Shown: piece after piece, positions 56,014 to 64,000 of the stretch | How the letters are laid out: each line of letters opens with the position of its first letter | Position numbering within the stretch: the first letter of the stretch is position 1 | Assembly: GCA_011503125.2 (NCBI GenBank) | Contig: WWBZ02000007.1 | Coordinates: forward strand, 1,364,001 to 1,428,000 | Origin: Botryosphaeria dothidea | Taxonomy: Eukaryota; Ascomycota; Dothideomycetes; Botryosphaeriales; Botryosphaeriaceae | Direction: 5' to 3' | DNA: 64,000 nucleotides | Position numbers and translations under genes: made by a program | Notes under the pieces: generated by a model | Databases searched by the model: none | What the model was told of the DNA's origin: nothing | Seen by the model: only the letters and a program-made list of their open reading frames with translations

Positions 56014-56604
56014 CTATGCCGGGAGATCAGGCTGGCCAGGTTTTGCGATTCGCCGCTGTTTGACAGTCGCCTCATGTCTTTCGGGCGGTTTTCTGTCACG
56101 GACTCTGCTTACTGCACTGCTGTTTGCACCGTATTTCTTTGCCTCAACATGTGCTGTTGGGCTCAACTTGCCGCAAGGGCTATCTTTGCCACAAAGGGTG
56201 GACTTTTTTTTTTTTTGCCTCAAAGGCCGATTCTTTTGCCTCGCGGTCATTTCTGCCTGAGGTCTTGACTTTTGCCTCCCTAAGGGCATCCATCTTCCGA
56301 GCTTGCACCATGAACTAGTCGATCGGTTGCTTTGCATCTCGCATGTACACTCACCGCACCACCATCTCGGCAGCCGGGAGACTGACAGCTTCTGCATGTC
56401 CTTCACATTGAGTTTCTCGTCTTGCTCGTGGTCACTCATGGCAGCCTTTCTGGCATGGTTTTTCACTGAGCTCTCGACTGACTCGTGGTCCCTCGTGACA
56501 GCAACAACCGCCTCAAATGGGCGTCTCTGGATTGATTGAACCTCGTAGGTAACAGTATTCTTTGCCGAGCAAGCGGTGATATTCCACGCCATCTTGCCGT
56601 TCAT
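56014..56604 (-). CDS. Doubtful ORF, 196 codons
   Basis: It contains RLPRWWCGECTCEMQ near 79-93, a tryptophan/cysteine cluster that could be the start of a small zinc-binding module, then a Lys/Arg/Gln-rich tail. The tail overlaps GAGGCAAAA repeats, which argues that only the first 90 codons could be real. Upstream on the same strand (56717-56914) a helix-rich frame (LNIGISHYMKHWTKVLLMLR) might belong to the same decayed gene. Unrecognised. Confidence 0.2.
   Translation of the reverse strand: MNGKMAWNITACSAKNTVTYEVQSIQRRPFEAVVAVTRDHESVESSVKNHARKAAMSDHEQDEKLNVKDMQKLSVSRLPRWWCGECTCEMQSNRSTSSWCKLGRWMPLGRQKSRPQAEMTARQKNRPLRQKKKKSTLCGKDSPCGKLSPTAHVEAKKYGANSSAVSRVRDRKPPERHEATVKQRRIAKPGQPDLPA
56150..56280 (-). 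repeat. Irregular GAGGCAAAA repeats
   Basis: Read on the minus strand, GAGGCAAA(A) occurs four times between 56274 and 56139, with weaker GCGGCAAG and GTGGCAAAG units between. A 13-A run lies in the middle. Confidence 0.6.
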
Positions 56605-58744
56605 TCGCCCTCAACGCATCCGTTTGCGATGGCCACTAATCAGACACTGTCGCGGGATTGTGTTTCTGGCTATTGTCAGAACGGGCCTTGCCTCGCGTCC
56701 CAGGTCTCTCACGCCCTCACTGATTTCCCTCTGTAGGTCTGCCACGGGATTGCACCTCAACCTCATTCTGAAAGGCGTCTTGTGCGTCCTCACTGGTCCC
56801 CTCAAGGTCTCTCGTAGAGTCACGTATCGACCGCAGCATGAGCAAGACTTTCGTCCAGTGCTTCATGTAGTGGCTGATGCCAATGTTGAGCTTTCCAACG
56901 TGCGGCTCCGCCAAGCGGACCGGGTCTTGAGCTTCGTTTGCTCTCCAAAGCCAAAGCCAGCAGGGTGGACTTAGGTCGCGGTCGGCTGGACCGAGCGGGA
57001 CTCCAAAGGCGATGTCCTATCGCGCTATAGGCAGTAGCATATGTCGGCATGTGTTGCGTCTGCAGACTGGTGTCTGAGAGCGAGCAGGCTTCTCTGTCCA
57101 AAGCGGCGAGGAGAAAGACGAACCCCTTGACCGCGATGGATGCAGAGAAAGCTAGAAACCGAAGTATCGCAAGAGTGCCTTGGATACGACGGGCCAAGTG
57201 TTCGGGTTGTCCATGTTGTGCAAAACCGAAGGCGGCGGAAGTGATGGTAAGGAAGACACGGTGTCGGTGGCCGAACGGTCGCTGGGTAACACGTCGCAGG
57301 TGACGACCGGTCAGAGTCCCGTGAACAGGCGCGCAGTCGTGCTGGGGGAGAATCCCATATCAAGCTCTCAGGATGCCGCGAACAAGGAAGGGTGGCATTT
57401 CTGCCGGGGGTGAGCACGGGGGTGTGCTGGAGAGGGAAAGGAAGAGAGGGGGGAGCGGAGGAGCTTAAAAAGGAGCGCCCGAATGACTCTGAGCCCGTGC
57501 GGCGCTAGCGGGCCTCGTCTGGATAACCAATAAGAAAATTTCACGTGAGAAGCTAACGCGTTTCTGCCTTTGGGTCGCAACGCGCTGCCCCGTGCTCTGC
57601 CCTGCTGACTCCCTCCCCTCGTTCCTTGCTCCAGGACACCAGTCACCAAGCCAAAGGTCTCACCGTGCGGTCTCGTTGTGACCGGTTCAGCACATCTTAT
57701 ACCACGTCTATCACTCACATAGGCCGGCTAGCCGAGGCTGATGTCAAACACGTAATATCGGGACGGTCGCCCGTCAGTCTCAGGACGCCTCCTCCACCAC
57801 AACTTCATTCTACTATCCACCGCCCAACTTCTCCACATTTTCCTATCCTCCACTCAGCTTCACCGGTCTAGAAACGCTATAGCCACTGTCTCTCAGCCTA
57901 GAACAAAATTGCCTGATGTCTTGGTTCAAGAGCGCTTATATCGTTGATCACCAGCTACTTCTGTGTACTGTACCCCACCGCCTCGGAAAGTGCCTACGGA
58001 TTGCACCGCCATGTCGAGGCACATCTCCCGCAGCTGCAGATGACCTAGTGTGTGACTGCCGGTGGAAACGCAATGTCGCACCGACAACCGACCAACTGCC
58101 GGCAACTGTGGCTGTCCACTAGCAGAACCTCTTTCCCAGGTACAGCCGGATCCGGCGTTCCACGTGCTAGCCGTTGCGAGAAGATTGGTAATGGCTCCCA
58201 CCTCGCCTATCTGCCTTTGCTTGTTGCGGCGACTCACTGTGGTTTTATCTCGTGGCCAATCGATCTTCGCTCATTTCCAGCTTCCTGTTCCGGGTGCGTT
58301 CTGCGCCCCATCCGAACCCTGGTTCACATTATCAAAATGGCATCCACTCCGTCTGGGTCCTGCAGGGCTGAAAACTCTGGCACTCGTCGATCTGCCGTGC
58401 CGACCAGCCAGGTGTTCTGGCCGGGTCCCTCCGTCCTGCCGGATTTTGCTTCCTGGCAATCTTGCCGCCACCACACCCGCTCGGCCTTGCCTCCCACGGC
58501 TACTGCTGTCATGACGAATTCTTCCTCGCACCGGATGTATCCCCACATGAGGAAGAGTGTCCAAGATAGCTTCCCGCTGCCCCTTCGTCCACTTTCTGAA
58601 ACGATTGACCACGGCTGTAGTGAACATTCCTTATATCCACTCTCGTACACTTCTTCTGGCCACCACCCTTTACATCGCATTATTTGACCCCGCACGAGCC
58701 ACAAAATGTCGGAAGCGTGAGCTGTTTTCACGTTTCTCCCTACA

Positions 58745-60640
58745 ATGTCTGACCAGGTGCCTCGCGAGGTGCTCGGCCTCGTAGTCTTCGTCAACTTGAT
58801 CAGCTTTCTGGCTGTTTTCCTCGGACTTCTCCTGGTTTTCATGCTATGGCGGCATGGCGAGGGCCTGAGTTGTACGTTCCACCTTCTTGTGTTTATTTAC
58901 CTCCGTGCCTCAAGATATTGACACGCCTCAAGATATCCTCATGCTGAGCGTCGGAACTACGCTGGGCGCTGTTCAAGGAGTGATCACCCACCTCGACTAT
59001 ACGGTAAACTGGAGAAAAATACAAATCACGAGATACGAGCAGTCTCAGAAACCATACTACGATGAGACTGCAATGTTCGGAAAGGCCGATACCGGATGGC
59101 GTTCGGTCCTTAGTTGGATCGGTGAGCTGCTCTTACATCCACGCAATGTCGCTTTTGAGGCTGACACATGGTGCAAGCTATCTACCTCTACAACGTGGAT
59201 TCGCTTCTTGTCTTGTTCTGGTGAGTATCATTGCCCTGATCAAGGATGCCTTATCCATGTTTAATCCCGGAGCTAATTCAATTCTGGCAGGGCAATCACT
59301 CTCTTCATCGGGACTTGGAATATCCGCATGAAATCGGCGCGAAAGGATAGCATGGCCATCGCATTCAAGGTGATGGCAGTATTGCTCCCAGCGATCATGG
59401 TGTCCGTTTGTCAAATCAAAGCGCTACGGCGGTACCCCTACATCTACCTGGTAGTCGTAAATATCATCAGTAAGATGCCTTCACCAATATAAACCAACTC
59501 CTCTAACCAGATACAGTGACCATCTCCATGATCCTTGGGTTTGTACTCGTGCTTGCAATCTTGTATAAGTACTTGATGTCTCGCAACATCTTCAAGAGGT
59601 TCTTGGATCACCCCACCTCTTCAGTCGACCCGTCCAGTTTGGGTACCGTCACAAGTGTCACTGCAGGAGGACGGAGTGGAACGCGCAGGACGGTGACAGA
59701 CAAATGGCTCATCATCCGCTTCAGTATAATCATGGTCATATTGATGTAAGTGGATCTCTCAAAGCCTACAGCTTCATCTTGCTGATCACACATGCACAGT
59801 ATCTTCGAAGTGGCACTCATCGTCTACGAACTCGTCAATTTCCACCGCAGTCGCGAAGCCAAATCATCCCGTACGACATCCAAAGGACCTAATTTCAGTA
59901 TCGAACAGGCAAAGGTCGATCTTTTCCAGTACATTCCCGGTGTCGTTCCTAGCATCGTGGCTTTCTGTATCTTCGGCACAACCGCTGCTTTTCGGAAGGA
60001 ATACGTGGATTTCATAAAGGCATGTTGCTGCTGCTGCTTGCGCTCGCGGCGCAACTCATCTATGTGGAGAATAGATCAGCGAAGGTCATACGGACGCCAG
60101 ATATCGGTGGACGTAGAAGCTTACAGGCGCAAAGGATCCCTTCCCAAGGACGGAAAGCCCGGCATCGCGGTCGAAGTCAAGACCGAGATATCCTTGTCGC
60201 CTATATCGAGCGTCAAACCTCCTCCCACGTCACGCCGAGTCTCATTTGGTGGAACATCCATGCTCTCTAAAGAGGATCTGTCTATGAATCAGACCAGGTT
60301 GCCTGCCTCCCCGCTGTCATTATCACGATCTCCTTCGTACCGGTCATCTTCGAAAATCACCGGTCCTCTCTCACCCACGAACAAACCGAGAAGCCATTCT
60401 TTCAAGTCACGGACGTGGAATGTATCGACAGATAAAGCCTTACCAGCAATACCTGCACAAACAGTGCATCCTCCCGCGGTCCCACTCCACCCCGCTTCGC
60501 CGGTTCACAACACCTCTACGCAAGGGGCCAGTTGGCTTTCCGCAGGCTCCAAGCCTTCGTCGGCACGCGCAAGCTCCGAATACAATCTTTTACAATCATC
60601 TTCTACTGAGCAGGTTCATTCGTTACCCAATTGGTCATGA
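58745..60640 (+). CDS. Seven-helix membrane protein, GPCR-like, function unknown
   Basis: Six exons (58745-58871, 58933-59121, 59178-59220, 59291-59469, 59511-59745, 59800-60640) join in phase to 537 residues. The predicted helices are GLVVFVNLISFLAVFLGLLL; LMLSVGTTLGAVQGVITHL; LYNVDSLLVLFWAITLFIG; FKVMAVLLPAIMVSVCQI; a long one around NTVTISMILGFVLVLAIL; LIIRFSIIMVILIIFEVALI; and YIPGVVPSIVAFCIFGTTAA. A cysteine cluster KACCCCCLRSRR directly after the last helix looks like a palmitoylation site. A long Ser/Pro-rich tail follows. Topology suggests a receptor-like protein; I recognise no named family. Confidence 0.75.
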
Positions 60641-61140
60641 TGCGTAGCAGTTTAAGCTTCTTTGGGGGTTTACATTTCCAAAAATGCAGGTTCCAAAGGC
60701 GGGACCATGCTTTGCATTCATTGTTGGGGCGTTTGAAGGCATACCCGGTTTCTGTTCTCATGCAATTTCATTTTCCTTCGTTCATGCAAATTGATATCAT
60801 TTTCGGCTCTGATGAGTGTTCCTATTCTACGTGTACCTTTGCGCTTGCTGTTGCAGTGCTCCTGAGCGTCAACTTTGCGTGCTGCAATTACCGCACCCAG
60901 ACTATCACGGACTTTACCTCAAACTTAAACAGTCACTTCAATCAAGATGCGCCGGCATCAGGTTGAAGGACAAAGCCAGCAGACTTTTAATGGAATTATG
61001 GAAGCGAATCATGGATCTTAAGGCTGAGAAGCTGTCCAGCTTTGCATTGATACTTGCGCTTTATCTTGTAATCAATGATTTTTCATTTGTTTCTTTTGAA
61101 AGCTCTTTGGACAAACATATATGCGGCAGAATTGATACAT
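60641..61140. other. Interval between the converging seven-helix protein gene and P450
   Basis: 500 bp, AT-richer than the flanks. No gene is supported. It serves as 3' flank for both neighbours. Confidence 0.45.
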
Positions 61141-62839
61141 TCACTGAGCGTCGTGAGGTACGAATTCGATCCAGCAAGTGTGTTCCTACAAATGTTTAGC
61201 ATATCAATGCACGATAGTGAAATGTTACTTACATCCGTCTTTGGCAAAGCATCATCCCCAAAGACCTCAAACCTTGAAGTGATCCCTGGCGAGATATCCT
61301 CGAATCCTGGCTTTATCCTTGTCGAGTACTTCCTGTATATCGACGGTACAAGAGCCATCTCCGCCAAAGCCAAACTTGAGTCTCCATCAGCATCACTCTT
61401 CACAATCATTAGGGGTATGAAAGGGAAAAGACTCACTGCATCCCAATGCACATCCTCCCGCCGCTCGAAAACGGCCAATACCACTTCTTCATCTCCGCCA
61501 ACGTCTTCTCATCCCCCCTCAACCACCTCTCGGGATCCCACCTCTCCGGCTCCGCAAACACGTCCCCATTCCTATGCAGCGAAAACGGCGCCATCGCGCA
61601 AACCGTGCCCCCGGGAATCACGTACCCGTCCACCACCACATCCACCAAACAAGTGCGCGGCTCCGACGCCGGCAGCGGCGCAAACAGCCTCAACGTCTCG
61701 CGCACCACCGCCTCCAAAAACGCCATCCGATCGCCCGCCTCGACGCTCACCGCGCCCCGCGCCGTCACCGCGCCCTCGCCCAGCGCCCTGCACTCCTCGA
61801 CGAGCTTCCTCTGCACGCCCGCGTTCTCCGGCCGCGACAGCGCCCACACGAGGAACATCAGCGTGTCGCTCGTCGTGTCGATGCCCGCGAGCAGGTGGTC
61901 CGCGCACTCGCTGGCGACGTCCAGGTCCCCGAGCCCACCGCCGCCGCCGGCGGCGGGCCCCTCCCGCACCTCCCACAGCCGCGCGACGATCGACCCCTTG
62001 GCGGCGCCGCGGGCCGCCGCGGCCGCCGCGGCGTACGCCCGCATGGCGCGCAGCGCGTGCGCGCGGATGCCGGTGTAGGTGGCCGGGCGGCGCATGGGCA
62101 GGAGCGGGGCGACGAGCCGGCCGATGACGACGCCGGTCTGCGCGTAGAGCCACCTGGTCAGGGCGGGCAGGTGCACGGCGAACCAGGTGAGGCGGCGGCG
62201 GGCGGGGTCGAGGATGTCGTCGAGGAGGGCGCGGTGGGCGGGCGTGCCGCGGAGGCAGGTGGTCGCGCCGAAGGCCGGGGTGCCGTAGAGGAAGGCGGTG
62301 ATGGCGTCGAGGGAGTAGTGGTGGAGGGCGGTGAAGATCTCCATGGGGGTGGTGGCGGAGGGCGAGAGGAGGGCGAGGAAGTCGTGGATTTTGGATTCGA
62401 CCATGGCGGCGACGGGCCCGCGGATGATGGCGGACTTGGAGTAGGCGTGGGCGAGGAGCTTCTTGCGGGCGGCGTGCTCAGCGGTGCCGTGGAAGGTGAA
62501 GAGGTTCTGCTTGCCGTAGACGTCGAACATGCGGTAGAAGGTGGTGCGCTCGAAGCCGCTACCGGCGCCGTAGATGGTGCGGAGGGCGGAGTGGGAGTTG
62601 AAGTGGACTTCGTTGGGGCCGATGCGGACGACGGGGCCGTAGAGGGCGTGGAGAGCGTGGATGGTGCGGGTGCGGCGCCCCGTCAAGTCTTCCCAGGCAA
62701 GGCGCCATTTTGTCAATGCAAAGGCTTTGGGGCCCGGAATGCGGCTCAATGGGCTGAGGAAGAGAGGATGGATGATGAAATAGTGGATTAAGGCAATGGA
62801 AGCTGTGGCAACGGCCAATGTACTCAGTGTGGAAGACAT
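61141..62839 (-). CDS. Cytochrome P450 monooxygenase (second)
   Basis: Exons 62839-61437, 61374-61233 and 61185-61141 give 529 residues. N-terminal anchor (STLAVATASIALIHYFIIH), hinge PLSRIPGPK, VVRIGPNEVHFNS, I-helix AGIDTTSDTLMF, K-helix VRETLRLF, PERW motif DPERW and haem loop FSSGGRMCIG (Cys near 464). The last exon uses an intron with donor GTAAGT and acceptor TTTGTAG, so the protein ends EHTCWIEFVPHDAQ. Without that intron the frame would add a dissimilar 50-residue tail. An ER P450 of unknown substrate, different in sequence from the one at 19-21 kb. The coding GC is high. Confidence 0.92.
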
Positions 62840-63258
62840 GGTGGCATCTGCGGAGTGCTCGGAGAGAGGGCCTCAATTGGAAGAGTTGAGTAGATATGGA
62901 GTTGTTTGACCCCGCTTGCGTGCTGTCGGAGGGTCCTCCATCGTGGTCATGTTCAGATAAGATAGGCGTCCGCCCGCCGCGCCGGGCCGCTCCTAGTCCG
63001 CTTTCTGTAGCAAGCGTTGCCAGCCTGATCACGTCATCTGTCTTCTGCTCGTATTCCTAGCCTACTGAATGGCTGTATGGCCGTCGTCTTCTCTTCTGCT
63101 CCTTGGCCGCTTATACCTTCCCGATACTGCTAGCCCAAGGGCAAGGGCGGAGGTCATGAAAGAATTGACCTCACGATGGACAGGCAGGACATGTGCATCA
63201 AGTGAAGTTTTCAAAGTAGTCATATGATATCGTTGAGTCAATGAATACCCTCAACCGA
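62840..63258. other. Interval between P450 and permease
   Basis: About 420 bp: the P450 promoter and the 3' flank of the permease, both read leftward. No other feature. Confidence 0.5.
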
Positions 63259-64000
63259 TCACTTCTTCTCATTCCTGCCATTGAACACTCTATCCAGCAG
63301 ACCCTCGACTTTCCCTTTTGGATTTGGCACAAACATCCTCTCATACTCCTCAATCTCTGTCACCAGACCTCCAACGCTGAGATCTGCCGTTCCAGGCCTA
63401 ACATACGTCGTCCTCTTGAAAACCTTCCACAGCACAAAAGCCAGCGGAAAAGCGGCCAGGAAGGTATAGTCCAAGAAAAAATACATCAGATCCCACCCCC
63501 CCGCAACGAACAAGTCATATCCCAGCAACAGCAACATAAGCGCGGTCCCACACATCGCGACATACGACGTATACGGCTGAAACTTCCCCTGATACGGCAG
63601 CGACCTGCGATCGACGCCTTGCCGTTCGAGCGCGGCGAAGAAGTGGCGGTATGTCAGCGCGACGGAGAAGTAGTTCAACAGCTGGCACGCGGTGATCAGG
63701 TCGACGAGCCAGTTGAGCACCTTGGCGCTCGAGTTGGCCGTCTGCAGGAACGCGAGCAGGCAGAACGCCAGGCCCGCGGCGACGCTCCACACGGGCACGC
63801 CGGACGCGAGCGTCTTGGCGAAGAAGCGCGGCGCCGTGCCGTGGAGGGCCATGCCGTGCAGCGTGCGTGTCGCCGCGAAGAGGATGCCGTTGCCGGAGCT
63901 GAGCACCGAGGTCATGATCAGCGCGTTGACCAGATGCGGCAGGCCGGAGATGCGGAGGCGGTTCATGGCGATGACGTAGGGAGAGGCGGCGCCGGTGCCG
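63259..64000 (-). CDS. Amino-acid permease (APC/YAT family), C-terminal part
   Basis: It runs off the right edge; 247 residues plus the stop are present with no intron. It opens with GAASPYVIAMNRLRISGLPH, then LVNALIMTSVLSSGNGILFA and ATRTLHGMALHGTAPRFFAK, the typical middle of yeast-type amino-acid permeases. Four or five hydrophobic helices follow (VPVWSVAAGLAFCLLAFLQ; LLNYFSVALTYRHFF; TALMLLLLGYDLFV; YTFLAAFPLAFVLW). The cytosolic tail is YERMFVPNPKGKVEGLLD. It is a plasma-membrane proton symporter for amino acids by family; specificity unknown. Confidence 0.92.
   Translation of the reverse strand, partial: GTGAASPYVIAMNRLRISGLPHLVNALIMTSVLSSGNGILFAATRTLHGMALHGTAPRFFAKTLASGVPVWSVAAGLAFCLLAFLQTANSSAKVLNWLVDLITACQLLNYFSVALTYRHFFAALERQGVDRRSLPYQGKFQPYTSYVAMCGTALMLLLLGYDLFVAGGWDLMYFFLDYTFLAAFPLAFVLWKVFKRTTYVRPGTADLSVGGLVTEIEEYERMFVPNPKGKVEGLLDRVFNGRNEKK

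Larger units (their letters stand above)
54774..58744. other. 4-kb gene-poor region
   Basis: No gene I can defend. 55290-55560 (minus) has a frame with a hydrophobic helix (FGTLLLLLLMFLVSFGAPFC), possibly a membrane-protein remnant. 56014-57000 (minus) has frames with stops between them that look faintly coding (next entry). 57420-58740 shows only short frames and is the upstream region of the seven-helix protein gene. Confidence 0.45.

Noticed and set aside
61574..62791. 405-codon plus-strand open frame
   Set aside because: Antisense to the second P450; composition is a GC-rich shadow.
1..64000. CRISPR array or bacterial operon structure
   Set aside because: Intron-containing eukaryotic genes throughout; no regularly spaced 25-40-bp direct repeats with unique spacers were seen.

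Overview
The window looks like nuclear DNA of a filamentous ascomycete (Pezizomycotina, possibly a Dothideomycete). Genes are split by short GT-AG introns, mostly 45-130 bp. Several families are typical of this group: DUF4470/MYND, Clr5, PTH11-like rhodopsin-fold membrane proteins, an NRPS-like carboxylate reductase, GH79 and GH43. The genus cannot be fixed from sequence reading alone. All exon boundaries were derived by hand from splice sites and reading phase, and for every intact multi-exon model the exon lengths sum to a multiple of three.

Layout. 1-10.1 kb is mostly housekeeping: ATG1 kinase (cut by the left edge), a HIRAN-SNF2-RING Rad5/HLTF-like ATPase, ribosomal protein S28 and HIS1. 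A short inverted-repeat element sits inside an intron of the Rad5-like gene and clusters again at 6.5-7.4 kb. 10.7-29.5 kb has a secondary-metabolism or catabolic character: GH79 glycosidase, NRPS-like A-T-R reductase, a single-pass membrane protein, a P450, a rhodopsin-fold membrane protein, and a divergent acyl-CoA ligase/thioesterase pair with C-termini resembling peroxisomal signals. 29.8-32.1 kb is an XPG-family nuclease broken by two in-frame stops. 32.2-38.2 kb holds another inverted-repeat element, a tiny two-exon gene, two Clr5-domain paralogues (one damaged) and a frameshifted GH43 gene. A short motif (ACAAAAGTGCAGT) recurs upstream of the three small genes.

39-45.2 kb carries a secreted phospholipase A2, a zinc nucleoside deaminase and an intact VPS18. 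45.5-50 kb has two neighbouring copia-Gag-like genes with no polymerase, good candidates for domesticated retroelement proteins. 50.6-54.2 kb is a DUF4470-MYND gene interrupted by about five single-base frameshifts. It is followed by a truncated inverted-repeat element and a Ty3/gypsy integrase tail. 54.8-58.7 kb has no gene I can defend. The right end has a seven-helix membrane protein, a second P450 and the C-terminal part of an amino-acid permease.

Main points for a second look: the seven-copy hairpin element family; the gag-like pair; the shared upstream motif; and the contrast between intact core genes and accessory genes carrying single-base frameshifts or nonsense codons.
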